Part shown: in pieces, positions 11,671-23,547 of the stretch | How the letters are laid out: every line of letters starts with the position of its first letter | Position numbering within the stretch: the stretch's first letter is position 1 | DNA from: Plutella xylostella | Lineage: Eukaryota; Arthropoda; Insecta; Lepidoptera; Plutellidae | Assembly: GCF_932276165.1 (NCBI RefSeq) | Contig: NC_063998.1 | Coordinates: 942,501 to 1,006,500 of the forward strand | DNA length: 64,000 bases | Direction of reading: 5' to 3' | Position numbers and translations under genes: made by a program | Notes under the pieces: model-generated | The model's input: only the letters and a program-made list of their open reading frames with translations | Databases searched by the model: none | Told to the model about the DNA's origin: nothing

Positions 11671-11833
11671 TGATGTCGATTCTGAAGGCAGAAATTCTAA
11701 TTTTAACGCTAACAAAAAAATTGCTAGCATAAAATGACATTTACGGAAACAATCATAGAGTCGAATTTTAAGAGAAGAAATTAAGGTTTTGACAACTTTA
11801 AATTTAGAATTTCTGCCTTCAGAATCGACATCA
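11671..11833. mobile_element. 163-bp MITE with TGATGTCGATTCTGAAGGCA ends
   Basis: Terminal inverted repeats of about 31 bp run inward from both ends (TGATGTCGATTCTGAAGGCA, then GAAATTCTAA). The interior is non-coding. Further copies are at 46,340-46,506 (opposite orientation) and 21,479-21,592 (shorter, diverged). Confidence 0.8.
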
Positions 11834-12812
11834 ATGTCAATGTAATATAGGCGGGCCTCAAATACAAAACTAATAGACTAGAAGACATTCGCTGCTTCTG
11901 TCAATGACATTAACTTCTGCACCGTTTAATAAAACATAATTATAAAACAGAAGAATATAAAAGCAAATATTAGAGCGTGGAAAGCACTCTCTACTAAAAT
12001 CACTAGGTTACATAATAAACTTGTAGTTCACGTGTAAAAACTACAAAGGAATAGGTTATTTAGTCACTCGAGTGAGGATGCGTTTTTCAAACTATGAGGT
12101 CGAATCCAGAAAGTATATTTTTCTCTCAAGGCCTATTTGATGAAACTACGTAAGTATTTTGTGTTCTAGGGACATTCACCAGTTATTAGCATTAAAAATC
12201 TATAAATAAATAAAAATTTATACGCAGCGTCGCTTGCCTGTCAACAAGTTACGTCAGATTTAACAAGCGAGCGATGATATGTTAATTGCTAATATTCGGT
12301 GGTAGTAATCCCACTGTATCCAGACTGAGCACTCATACAATTTCACCCCATACATGTATGTAGTAACTGTAACTACCTCCGCAACTCACGTGCCCCGCTT
12401 AACTTATCTCAGACAAATTATTTTTCTAGTCCACGTCTCGGCCGGCCATTATTGCAACTATTTGGAACTTTCCAGATATTTTCGGTCACGTCCACCGCCG
12501 TATATCTGTGTATATCTGTATGTGGATTAGAAAATAATGAGATAAGTTCTTACGACGCCGGACATCTTGTGATCCTATATAATCTGTTGGTGGACGGAGT
12601 TCGGAAGACGATTTGTGTGGAAGTGGCATTAGATCCGCGACAAACACGCGGGCATAGACTAAGTGCGTGTAATCAGATTGACTTCTGAACGTCTGGACAG
12701 GTTTAGAGATCCGTGTCCACGGAATCATAGACAAATAATTCTCCCTATTCTCTTTTTTATGTGCGTGCACCTAACTGAATAAAATGGAACATTAGTGCAT
12801 ATTAATATTGTT
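11834..12812. other. non-coding, no feature seen
   Basis: Open frames on both strands at 12,452-12,770 cover a locally GC-richer stretch but show no domain. Not called as a gene. Confidence 0.4.
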
Positions 12813-12893
12813 ATCCCCGTAAGTTCTAAACTGCCTTCCTAAGCTTGGACCATTTTGCACCAAGCTGATCCACTGGGGGTTTTTGAAATTATA
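12813..12893 (-). mobile_element. fragment of SINE family C
   Basis: The sequence around TTCTAAACTGCCTTCCTAAG and GGACCATTTTGCACCA matches the 3' half of the family-C SINE at 57,862-58,170. The tRNA-like head is missing. Confidence 0.6.
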
Positions 12894-15734
12894 TATCTAC
12901 CAGCACTCAGTTACGAATAAAACATTAAATCAATCCCATAAATTGTCTTCGTTGTATTAAAAATAAAATAATATAATGCCACATCACGACATCATTCGTA
13001 CAGCAACATAAGTATTTATTTTAGGCCCGCAAATAACAGATGTTACATTAAACTAGTTTAGTTCAAGTTTGATAACTGGCCCAAGTTTCGTAGAATCGAC
13101 CAAAGATCGTATGGATGGAGCAAATCACTTTCTTCTATCTGCGTTTATATCTATAAAAGAAAAATGATACTGGCTGACATACAGTACTGATCTATTTATA
13201 AACAGACAAATGACGGATCAAGGTAAGCGTCCACTTTTCGGCATTTAAGAAAATTTGTTTGTTTCGATATGATAGGTAGACGCTTACTTTTAATGCACAT
13301 AATAATGTTAATAAAATAAGCCAAACAGAAACTCACAGGCAACAACTAGTGTACTAATAAACTGTATACAAGTACGTGCCCACAACTTAGCTCTTAACTT
13401 GTAGTAATTGTTGGATATTTGGCCAATTCTGTCTTCAGAATCTGATAGTAATTTAATCAAGAAAAGGGCGCGCGCTTGTTTGACTTCTTTCTAAGAAATT
13501 ATTAATTATGATCCATAGTTAAGGAGTAGTCATCTTTATCAGGTATTTTCTGCTTCTTGATAATATATACGCCTCTACCTTACATTATAATCAAGTTTTA
13601 AAATAATATATTATAGAAATTGTATGGTTTAGTTTTACTTGGGATTATTTGGGACTGTTCCTGTTTTTAAATAATAAAATAGGTAGAAAAGTTCATACGT
13701 AGAAAGAGTATTTTTTTAACAAAAGCTTGTTCTATAACGAAGTTATTTGTAGAAAGTTTCCCGGTTATGAACCTATTTTGGCAACGGCAGATAATAACTT
13801 CTCTTTTAATTTGTTTTAAATAGAGAAACAAACACGGACGCTTTTTCATTGGTGTCATAATTTTTGTTTAAGAATAAAAACTGTATAAAAATTTGCAAAG
13901 ATTTAGATGTGAAAATTTGAGCCTCATGGATTGACTTATATACTACTAGCTCATGCATTTTGAATTAACGTAAGATACTGTTTTTGAGTATCAGTGACAA
14001 ATAAGTAAAATAATATTAAGTATACTTACCTAGTATAGCTAATCTTAGACTGGAAATACTCTACAAAGAAATAACTATACCTACTTACTTACGATTCTTA
14101 TAATGTTATTACCTACCTACCGTTGAAACTTATACCAAAGAAAGAAGCAAAGTAACGTGTATCGTTTAATATATAAACTACAAATTATTGCATTTCCAAG
14201 TAATTTTTTTAAAATGTTCGCTCGGCGCTTTACAAAGTTTCTATGTCATCCAGTGATCGGAATATTGCATAGTAACCATTTCAGATCTGAGCGCTATTCT
14301 GAAACTGCAATACTAATAATGTTGTGGTTGTCTGGAAGAGATTAATTTTAAGTAATAAGGCCGCTGATTGTGCTATTTATTTTGGTTATATTATGTTTGT
14401 GAACAGTTTGTGTGCATTGAAGTCAATTTTATCTTTCATATTTTATTTTTTATCAAATCTTGATGTGTTTTAAGACTGCATGCTGGGATATGGTTCATAT
14501 GGTCTAAGCTATGATGTTCTCATATTATTATAAAAAGTGAAAGATAATAATTATGAAACATCTTTAGGTATAATAATTACATAATAACTGGGCAAAGCAT
14601 AAGTAAACGGAGAACAGACCTTTCGGTGAATATATACAGAAAGAAACGTTTCATTGCACGTCTTAAATTAACATTCTACATTCACAGAAATCAAGCTGTC
14701 AAAACGACTCATGTTCTCACCCGCCCTCTGCCCTGAAACCTTCCTGAAACTAACAGAATCACACCGCAGAAACCAGTTGAAACGAGGTAGAACGGTCAGC
14801 GATTAAAACTTTTATAGCCGAAGTTAACTACTTCTAGAATGGCACTTTTGAAAATCAAACGTAATGGTGCAGAAAAAGGCTTGCAGTTTTTATTTTCAGC
14901 ATTGTTTATCGTCTGTCGATGTAGTTGTAATATTTATGTCTAAATGATAACAAAACTGGAGAGGCTATTTTCAATTTGTTAAATAAAATTTGTTATTTAA
15001 ACAAATACTTACTCACATTTACTTCCATTTAAGAACTGAAATTTAGATGATATACCTAAGTGCGAGTAAGTACATGTACCGACAACCTTTTTCGACCGTA
15101 TGACACCTTAAATTCGCACAAATCATATAATTATGTATAATATGTATATCGTAGTTGGTCTGAGGTATGTCGTAATAATCAATAAATAATAAACTCTATG
15201 TACCTATACTCAGACCTCTTTCAGAAAAACGGTTGGAAAAATAGGTAGGTACGTTTTGTGATTTTTTTGCTTAAAATAAATCCTTTTGAAAAGCGTATAC
15301 TTACCGCAGTTCAGTTGCGAACTCAATTATAACTTAAGTACAACTAATGTTGCAGCAAGAACATAAACAAGCCATTGCAAAACTTGTGCTCACAAATAGG
15401 TGAGTGTACCAACTACTCCGCATGGGCAAGCAGAGCCGGACTTAGGGCAGTGGAGGTGACCCTAGTAATAAATAGCAGTTTTAATCCGGCCCTGCAATAT
15501 ACGCATATGCATAGGTATATGCGCAAAACTAAGATGGTTCAAAAACGCAAAGATATACCTAGATGCTTTCTACAATATCTAATGACTTCCCACAATGAAC
15601 CTGCCCATTACTCGCTGCGGGGAGACAAACGTTTATAGTAAAAAAAAATTGTCAGGCCAATGGTTGAAAATGTATGGGCTAGTCTATTGTTATGTTTTGG
15701 CACAGTCACGACCCTGAAAGACATCTGTGTTTAA
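12894..15734. other. 2.8 kb non-coding, no feature seen
   Basis: I found no recognisable ORF, tRNA-like head, long inverted repeat or TE motif. It may be intronic or intergenic; the sequence alone does not decide. Confidence 0.4.
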
Positions 15735-16501
15735 ACAAATGAAATGAAATGAAATCGTTTATTTTTTCGACGTAGAATATTAGAATTACTTGTCAAAAGT
15801 CATAATCTGCCACCATTTCACAAAGGCCTCGTCATTAAGGAGGAAAGAAATGGCGAAAGAAACTCCTCGAGCATCTTTTCAACTTATTCCTTATATCTAA
15901 TAATTTTTTTTACTTATTTCTAGTTCAATTTTACTTTAGTATATCTATTTCATTTTTCCAACAGCCTTAGCTGAGGTGGACAAGCCCACGCGTTTTTGTC
16001 ATTCAAATAATCATGTATGGTATGTGAGCGGAAACACGTGCCTTCAGCACAATGCATGCATAGATTATTTTAATTTTAATTCCTTAATTTCTAAGTTTTT
16101 TAATTTTATTTCTTTATTTTACTGAAACTTGCAGAAAAAATGTGAATGAGAAGTTCTCTACTCATACGTCTTACTTTTTGATATTCTTTGAGAAAATCTG
16201 TTATTGGCCTTATTTTTAGTTTCATATAGTATGTAATTTTTCGATTTTGTAATCGCTGTTGATTTTCCGAATAAATGAAATGAAAATGAAATGTATACTA
16301 TAATAAGCTTTATTACATAATGTTGCTTTTACAAAATTCTTAATTTTTTTCTCAGTAAGGTTTTTTGTTTCGTTTGATAATTTATCATAAAAACGTATAC
16401 AGTTACCCATATGGATAAAGTGTTGGTTTTCGAAAGTCTGAGTGTGGGGAAAAGCAACTTATTTTTGTTCCTGGTCTCAATACCGTGAAGGGCTCCTACT
16501 A
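15735..16501 (-). mobile_element. CR1/Jockey-type LINE 3' fragment, second copy
   Basis: It matches the 3' UTR and last codons of the LINE at 7.4-10.1 kb. The MGNCIRFYDKLSNETKNLTE stretch corresponds to MGNCIRFYNKLSNEAINLTE in copy 1, and the 3' UTR shares ATTTCACAAAGGCC. The 3' end is a (TTTCA)n-type tail at 15,738-15,755. Homology stops at about 16,501, the 5' truncation point. The copy is interrupted at 16,019-16,290. Confidence 0.8.
16019..16290 (+). mobile_element. 272-bp retroelement insertion nested in a LINE
   Basis: This segment is absent from LINE copy 1 at the matching place. ATGTAT is present on both sides (16,013-16,018 and 16,291-16,296) as a 6-bp target duplication. It ends in CCGAATAAATGAAATGAAAA, like the simple-repeat 3' tail of a LINE or SINE. 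It has no tRNA-like head, so a 5'-truncated LINE end is most likely. Confidence 0.65.
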
Positions 16502-16546
16502 AGTAGATTAGGTACTAACCGATGCACCGTCTCCTTGCTTTTTTTA

Positions 16547-16830
16547 AATAGGTTATGGGGTACCAGGGGCCTTCAGCCTTTTAAGGACTTCTATTAGATG
16601 AGATATATATATACCAGTGGTCCTCATGTAGTCCGCACACTGAATACGCTCCTGTCTAGTCAAGTTTACTCGCAACATTTCCCCGCTAGCGGCCGGGACG
16701 CGGGGCAGCAATTTTTCCCGTTTAAACTTATCCCGGCTTGTCGTCGGATGTCGCCGACTTCGCGACGGCTCTAGGAAGCAATATTGTGTGGCGTGAATAT
16801 GGTTAAATGTTTGCAAGGTGTAGGTGTGTT
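16547..16830. repeat. GC-rich segment, probably repeat-derived
   Basis: It stands out by base composition and by an antisense frame of 87 codons (16,816-16,553) with no recognisable domain. The GCCGTCGCGAAGTCGGCGAC-type block looks like dispersed lepidopteran sequence. I cannot name the family. Confidence 0.3.
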
Positions 16831-17394
16831 AGTATATTGCATTCAAACAAATTTGGTTCGTATTTTATTGCCAACCGTTTTGCAGCTGAAGTACAAGATT
16901 TCATGAAGATTTTAACAGTTTTTGAAAGTATATGTGATAATGGTACTATTTAAAAATCGTCCAATGATAAAAAGTTCGTTTAGGTAATTTTAATGTGAAA
17001 CAAGCATGCTTTACTTAGTATTTAGGTATATAGCTATGAACTCTATAACTCTTCATATTTTATTCACTATTAATCCAATATTTCCTAAAACTAATTAACA
17101 CCTTCGCTTCCTGTTTACAAATGTGAAATGAGTTTGGATCCCCATGAGAATGTTTTTGTACCTTACTCGTGTATCATTTCATCACACGAAGTTATACTGC
17201 AATTAACATCACGTATCCCTTACCCAATCAACTTATACAGACAGCAAAAGAGCTACCTAGGCCACCCCAACACTTTAATTTAGAAATCCTCTGACGGACA
17301 AGAAAAATATTTATCTTATAGACATTGTAGGTATCGATCATGTTACATACTTGATTTTATCTGCCACCCATGAGTCTCAGGATCAATCTGTTTG

Positions 17395-17552
17395 CACAGA
17401 GATGACACACATACTCATAATAAATGAATGCCCCCCTGATGAAAAAGAGATTATGATACCCCGAGTGTTCTTAGCCCTATTTTATCAAAATCAGCTTAGC
17501 CGTTCAAAACTTATGCGACTTTTAGTGTTGAATGCTAAGGGTTTTTAACGTT
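17395..17552. repeat. old dispersed repeat (uninterrupted copy)
   Basis: It is paralogous to 4720-5075. Both contain AGTGTTCTTAGCC, CAGCTTAGCCGTTCAAAA and CTTTTAGTGTT. This copy lacks the MITE found in the other. Confidence 0.55.
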
Positions 17553-17623
17553 GGTAAGGTTATGCTGACTGTACCTAGTTACTCTGCCATCTTCTATCTC
17601 ATTTGCCCTCGCCGCGCCATTGC

Positions 17624-17685
17624 CGAAAGATAAAGACGGCTTATGAGCTCCCATTCGGTTTATGAGGTTATAAATAAATAAATTA
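17624..17685 (+). mobile_element. 62-bp severely truncated retro-insertion
   Basis: A short segment ending in TATAAATAAATAAATTA is flanked by GCCGCGCCATTGC (17,611-17,623) and GCCGCACCATTGC (17,686-17,698), a 13-bp target duplication with one mismatch. This is the footprint of a LINE-made insertion truncated almost to its tail. Confidence 0.55.
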
Positions 17686-17698
17686 GCCGCACCATTGC

Positions 17699-18254
17699 GC
17701 CTAGCGTAGGGTGACCACCGGGTGGCTTCATAGTGCTCGCAGGGGAGGGTCAGACATCATGGTTATTGTCTGTTAGTACAATGTGTGTGAATCGTGGATG
17801 TGGTAACTAGACATAAAGAAAAACATGGAAGGCAGACGCGCATAGCACCGCCAATTGTTAAAAAAAACATAACTTCTAAGCGTTTTAACTTGTAATTTTT
17901 AACTTTACTGCTAAGTAAGTTTGTTTGTAATGCTTACATATTTTTTATACCTATAGCAACTAGAGTTTAGAGAGTACCTAGCATTAAATTAACTTCAAAA
18001 TTATTGGGAAAGAGGTTTTAAAAATGTTAATACGCATGACGAACAAACTATTTGCAATTTTCTTATTATGGCACAACTTTGTTGAATGTCAGTGCCCGTT
18101 ACGCACCCAAAAGAAATATGATTATTCAAAATTTGCAGCTGAACGTTACTGATGTCGGTGTGTTTCATAATATTCTGGCTGAACCCACTTCGGGAGCAGC
18201 TAGAATGTTATATTCTTTATTAATGTAAAATGAATTATCAATTATTTGTAAGTG
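17699..18254. other. non-coding, no feature seen
   Basis: No supportable feature. Confidence 0.4.
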
Positions 18255-18409
18255 TAAGCCCCTGTTCCACAATGTCTGGTTAGTCGCTAACTCGCTACCT
18301 GTCGGATAAAATACATGCTGTCACTGTCTAAAAAATAATAACAGAAAGTGACAGCATGTATTTTATCCGTCAGGTAGCCACTAACCAGACATTGTGGAAC
18401 AGACCCTTA
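18255..18409. mobile_element. fold-back MITE with long inverted arms
   Basis: The two arms are each about 65 bp and nearly identical as reverse complements. They start TAAG(C/G)..CTGTTCCACA and run through AAATACATGCTGTCACT to a loop of about 20 nt rich in A and T. Six or so bases (CGCTAA) are extra in the left arm. No coding capacity. Confidence 0.8.
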
Positions 18410-18940
18410 GTATAATAGTCACGATGGGACTGTCATCGTCACTACATAGTGTACAAAAGTCCCTATAAATAATAAAGACAAAAAAAAAAGTTTGTTCAAT
18501 AATTTAAAATTTTCAATATTGTATTGATTCAGTTCATACTTTCTTGACAATACGACGGCTGTTTAACCCCTTTTACCTTAAGTATTACCTCCTCCATGTC
18601 CCGGACATGGAATCCTTCTCAGTTCAGTAATAAACGTACAGTATAATGTCGTATAATGGGGTTAAGTTGATCCACTTCGCCGACGCCCCCTCCTGTTTCA
18701 CCGAAGATTACCTTGTTTGTCATTGCTTGGCTTTTCTCCGAATGCGTGTGTAGCTTTTAGCTTACAGTTAACTTTTGACGTTTGTTTGTGTTTTGTTTCT
18801 ATGAAAGTTATGTAAACGGGTTAGCGATTTTTGTTTAGATCATTGTTGTATATTTAATTTTAATAATTGCCATAATTATTTTTGCTTTTTTGTACGACCC
18901 TTTTATAAAAAATTTAGTTATATGTAATTTTATAATAATA
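18410..18940. other. non-coding, no feature seen
   Basis: No supportable feature. Confidence 0.4.
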
Positions 18941-19176
18941 ATAATGTGGGGACATCTCACACACGGCCATCCGACCCCAAGCTAGGCAGAGCCTGTGTTA
19001 TGGGTATCGGACAGCTGATATATCTACATAGATAGATACATATTAAATATAAATATCAACACCCACGACCCGAGTACAAATATTTGTCTTTAAACAAATA
19101 TGTGCCCCAGCCAGGAATCGAACCCGGGACCTTCGGCATAGCAGTCAGGGCCACTAACCACTACGCCATTCGACCA
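18941..19176 (-). mobile_element. tRNA-derived SINE, family B
   Basis: In the minus direction the tRNA-like head matches family A (GTAGTGGTTAGTGGCC, GGTTCGATTCC). The body and tail differ: TCAGCTGTCCGATACCCATA, GCTTGGGGTCGGATGGCCGT and GAGATGTCCCCACAT followed by (TAT)n. Other family-B copies are at 43,636 and 62,514. The two families therefore share a head and differ in the tail. Confidence 0.8.
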
Positions 19177-20799
19177 TCAATTTTGATTATGTATGTAAAT
19201 TTTTAATTTTATGGTGATTTTAAATAATTATATGAATTTTAGTATTTTATGACTGTAAATAATATTAATAAACACCCAACTGTGTTAAAGTAGCGTGTTC
19301 ATAATGATAAAATAGTCAGCCGCAGAAGTGTCTGAGGAACTATGAGCCTACAGTGTTCATGATGATACTTTGTAACTGTAGTAGTAGTAATAAAAGTTAC
19401 ACTTAAATCAATCATGTGTCCTCATACCACAGAGTAAAATTATCATTACCATACACTTACATACCTACAGATGCATTCATAACAAATCTTTAATCTAATA
19501 AGCATTTTTTCCCAACATGTTTACCTCCAAAAGCGCGCAATCCGAGCCCATACATAACGAAGAAATAGAGTAAAACACACGACCACATTTCAAGATACGT
19601 TCCCGCTCCGCCGTCCAAAAGCTAAAAGTGTGGAAAATGGCGGGAGCACCTCGGGTGATAAATAAACTTGGTCTGAAAGGCTAATTGGAAAGCCAACATA
19701 TAAATCAGGGGCACTCTCCGGCGGTGCCAAAGCGCAGCAAAAACAAGATCCTGCCGAAATAGCGCTTGTTTTTGGGGACAAACCCCAACTTTTTGGGTTT
19801 GGCATTTTTGCGATCGCCTTTTGTTTTCGCGTGGTGATGTTTGACAGGTTAGAGAGAGAGCAGAGAATGGTTGTTCTGTGTGTACTGAATTTAATTTAAC
19901 AATAATTACCTAACTAAGTTCGGCTAGTCTAGCTATGCAGTTTAGTAAAATCATTCGAGCATGCATATACTTAGCTGTTTTCTGAATAAATACATGTTTT
20001 AGCGTCCAAATAACAGACACTTGAGCTGTTCTAGGGTTTGTCAGCACAAGAAACACTGCTGTTGTTTTGTCATCGTGGTAAAAATTACTTTATCTTTAAT
20101 TCAACCTACGACTGGAGGATACTTCCATAGATCATAGGTATGAGTGTCAAAACATCATCCTTTTGTGCGTCAATGCACTAGGTATTAAAATGATTTATTT
20201 TCTTATGTTATTTTCATAAAAAAAATAGTGAAATCATAGAAATGCTTTACTCTAAAGTAGCAAAGGCTCTCCATCATTTAGCATTGTGGTTTTATTAGTT
20301 CCTGAAAGTAATGGATGTAAAACTTACGTGTTGTTGGGAATAGAAAAATAACGCTTTTATATATAGAGAACTTACGTATCCAGAGAGTGAATGTTTTATC
20401 TTAAAATGTTTCCAGTGGGACTTCCAAAAAAATTTAAGTGGAGTGACTCCGGGATAATTGATAATTTTATAAAAACGGTAAATGAGTTTTTAAATTAAGT
20501 ACGTAGGTAGATGTACTTCAATAAACTTCAACAGAACAAGCGCACAACCCATAGTATTGGTGAACTCCGAGACATTATTTCCATAGTCAAATCAAAATAC
20601 TTCCTAAAGTACATTATTTTACATCGTTATGAGTTGTTCGGATAGATTTATTTCTATAGTTGGTACGTACTGTTTACAAATATCAGATTTTGACTATGAA
20701 TCATTGTTGCGTTGTTCATTAGAAGCATATAAAAGCATATTAAATATTATTAATTAAGAAAGTATTGTTTTCTCAACATAGCGTGCAATTTTCACAGAA
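19177..20799. other. non-coding, with one GC-rich patch
   Basis: Around 19,560-19,830 the base composition rises and an antisense frame of 71 codons is open, with no recognisable motif. It could be an unrecognised exon, promoter or repeat. The rest shows nothing. Confidence 0.35.
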
Positions 20800-20812
20800 C
20801 AGTTTATACAGA

Positions 20813-21068
20813 CGACCGAATGGCGTAGTGGTTAGTGACTCTGACTACTGAGCCGATGGTCCCGGGTTCGATTCCCGGCTGGGGCAGATATTTGTTTAAA
20901 CACAGATATTTGTTCTCAGGTCTTGGATGTGCCCGTAAAATGGCAATAGGCCCGCCCCCTATTACATTGGGACTAACATAACACTCTGGCGAAAAGTGGG
21001 TGCAGCAATGCACCTCTGCCTACCCTGCAAGGGAGTACATTAGTACAAGGCGTGAGTGCGTGTGTGTT
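20813..21068 (+). mobile_element. tRNA-derived SINE, family A, full length with target duplication
   Basis: Intact head (GTAGTGGTTAGTGACT; GGTTCGATTCC), body and tail ending GTGAGTGCGTGTGTGTT. The 13-bp target duplication CAGTTTATACAGA is perfect at 20,800-20,812 and 21,069-21,081, which fixes the element's ends and implies a recent insertion. Confidence 0.92.
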
Positions 21069-21478
21069 CAGTTTATACAGAAAAGTGGAGTACGCGGTCA
21101 AACTAATGGCAAATATTAAAGAACACACAAACAAGCGTGGTATTAAAACTGCAAAGCTCCCGCCAGATGGATAAACATAAATCTAAAGAGCGTTTCTTGA
21201 AACCACACGAAAGGAAGTGAAAATATGCGCTTAACTTAGCAGTACAGTCAACTTGGAAATAGGACATTCAAACTATTATATACTGACCTTACTAAAGCTA
21301 AAATTAGCTGTAAATACTACAAGAACACATGATGATAAAAAATATCATAGTAACCTAAAAGGAGCCCAATGATCATTCTAAACAAACTTAAGTTCTACAA
21401 ATTTCAAAAAAACACCTTATCAATAAAAGTGTAGTTACTTACGCTTTGAATCCGTTCATTTATCTACATAAATGACAG

Positions 21479-21592
21479 TGATGTCAATTTTGAAGCCGAA
21501 AAATGTACCTTATTGTTGTGCTGTCATAACCTTAAATTCGTAAAAAAAAACAATCATTATACCTATTTTTTGTGCCTCCAGAATCAACATCA
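21479..21592. mobile_element. diverged MITE, TGATGTCGATTCTGAAGG family
   Basis: The ends (TGATGTCAATTTTGAAG; reverse complement of the right end TGATGTTGATTCTGGAGG) match the MITE at 11,671. It is shorter and more mutated than the other two copies. Confidence 0.6.
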
Positions 21593-21966
21593 GTAACATT
21601 TTTTTTCTATTTGCAATGCGGTCGTCGTATATTAAATAGAATAGAACGTATGAATAAAAGCTAATAACGAAACTAGTCCATCTATATGACTGTTCTCAAA
21701 TACGGAAAAATAAATTAAACGCGAAGCATAGAAGTTCCGTTTGAACATAAAGGATTAGACTGGTTTCGTTATTTCATTTCCTTAGTCTTTGAACTTATAT
21801 TCAAGAGCTCGGATGGAAATGAGAGATGCATTATATTGTACTTTTGCTACGAACAAAAAACCTCATCTATAATAGTTGATTCTTACTATAAAACACAGTG
21901 TGTTTTTCAGTTAAAGCAGATATATTATTTTAAGGTTAAGTATGTGCAGTCATTTTAATTAGTAAA

Positions 21967-22172
21967 TCCTAACTAATAATTGTTATTAATGCGAAAGTAG
22001 CTGTGTCTGTCTGTCTGTCTGTTACTCTTTCACGCCAAAACTACTGATCGGATTTGAATGAAATTGGTATACATATGGTCTAGACCCTAAGAAAGAACAT
22101 AGGCTACTTTTTATCCCGGAATTCCCACGGGGAAACTTTTTAAGGCGAAGCGAAGCTCGCGGGAACAGCTAG
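21967..22172 (+). mobile_element. non-autonomous Helitron, 206 bp
   Basis: It starts with TCCTAACTAATA after an A and ends with CTAG before a T, the Helitron rule of insertion between A and T without target duplication. Its 5' part ((TCTG)n, TTACTCTTTCACGCC) and 3' part (GGAATTCCCACGGGGAAAC, GCGAAGCTCGCGGG, CAGCTAG) match the two ends of the autonomous Helitron at 36,133-44,913. It behaves as an internal-deletion derivative carrying only the ends. Confidence 0.85.
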
Positions 22173-23058
22173 TTACATCATATTTTCGATAAACATCACT
22201 AGTTGACTCTGAGTAGTAGTACAGATTTGAATGCACGGCCTCTCGAATGAGATGACAACGCCTTATCAGGTTCTACCTCAACGCCGTGTACTTATGATCA
22301 AAACAAGATTATATTTTCTATATAGAAAATAAATTATAATATCATCTGCTCAGAATGTATATTTATTCAACAACAAAGCCATCAAACAAATTGTTGGTCC
22401 TTTACAAAGATGAGCTATGAAAGTTCGATGCTTCCCAAACGGTTTAATCGTATTTATATATTTGCATATTCCAATATACGATGGAATATATGCCTTAGTA
22501 AGCAGTAAGAAGGGTGGCCAATAATCGTAATAATATATTCGGAATATTGCCGACGCAGCTCAAAAGGTCGCTGGCAAAATCTAGATAATATTCTCCGTAA
22601 TTTCTCTTGTATTATTAAGCGTATGTGCACATTGCTTTTGAATATTGAGCCTTATTACAACGAGTTTTTGTATTTAATATTAAAAAAAGTAAGTAATTAC
22701 TTAGGTACTAAGTACAATGTTTCCTAACTAGCTTGATATCACTTTTCTGAATACAAGTTCGCCGAAAAAGTTACTTCTAATAAATAGATTTGGCTTTGGG
22801 ATTTCTAGCTATAGCGGCACGTACGTCGTCACTGCGTCAATCACACGTCACCAAAGAAAACGTAGTTAACGTAGTATTTGTACGTCACAAGCGTCAATGC
22901 AAAGAAATTCAAAGCATGAGAACGATATTATTCATGGTCCAGAAATGGGAGTGAATTTAACTCCACGGCCGTAGACCGATGAAGACATCTGCTCATCAAA
23001 CTTAGTATGAAATTTAGGGACATCATGGAATCCTAACTTCTTATAATTATAATTATTA
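22173..23058. other. non-coding, no feature seen
   Basis: No supportable feature beyond AT-rich sequence. Confidence 0.4.
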
Positions 23059-23082
23059 CCTATATATATATATATATATATA
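23059..23082. repeat. (TA)n microsatellite
   Basis: An uninterrupted TA run sits immediately before the Helitron 5' region. Confidence 0.9.
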
Positions 23083-23307
23083 AATGTATTAATATTATAA
23101 ATGTGAAAGTAACTGTGTCTGTCTGTCTGTGTGTCTGTCTGTCTGTCTGTCTGTTACTCTTTCAGGCCAAAACTACTGAATGGATTTGAATGAAATTTGG
23201 TATACATATGGTCTAGACCCTGAGAAAGAACATAGGCTACTTTTTATATCCCGGAATTCCCACAGGAAAACTTTTTTAGGCGAAGCGAATCTCGCGGGAT
23301 CAGCTAG
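23083..23307 (+). mobile_element. non-autonomous Helitron, 5' end eroded
   Basis: It has the same sequence order as the copy at 21,967: AATATTATAAATG, expanded (TCTG)n, CAGGCCAAAACTACTGAA, TTCCCACAGGAAAAC, then CTCGCGGGATCAGCTAG|TT. The usual TCCTAACT start is not visible and has merged with the (TA)n tract. The minus-strand frame at 23,173-23,370 is a shadow. Confidence 0.8.
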
Positions 23308-23321
23308 TTTACTACAAATAC

Positions 23322-23547
23322 GGTTGCAAAAAGGGTATATATAGTAAGTCGAAACCAATGTGTACGGCATATAATACCTAAGTCCGGAAATGAAATCAGA
23401 TAGTCAAAATTCGCGAAAAAAATATTTTATTCTTCATAGTTAAAAGTGTCGTGACCAAGAAAGTTCCTATCGAAAACGAATATTTTTTTCACAAATTTTG
23501 ATTTCGGCTACTACTTACTAGGTATATCCTTTTTGGAACACCCTGTC
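23322..23547. mobile_element. fold-back element, ACAGGGTGTTGCAAAAAGGG family, diverged
   Basis: The left end has GGTTGCAAAAAGGGTATA and the right end TATCCTTTTTGGAACACCCTG, its near reverse complement. Internal inverted blocks (GAAATGAAATCAGA..., TTCGCGAAAAAAA) are shared with the copies at 28.3 and 51.8 kb. Confidence 0.65.

Noticed and set aside
23101..23155. (TCTG)n run as a CRISPR-like or satellite array
   Set aside because: It is the simple repeat normally present inside this short Helitron family.
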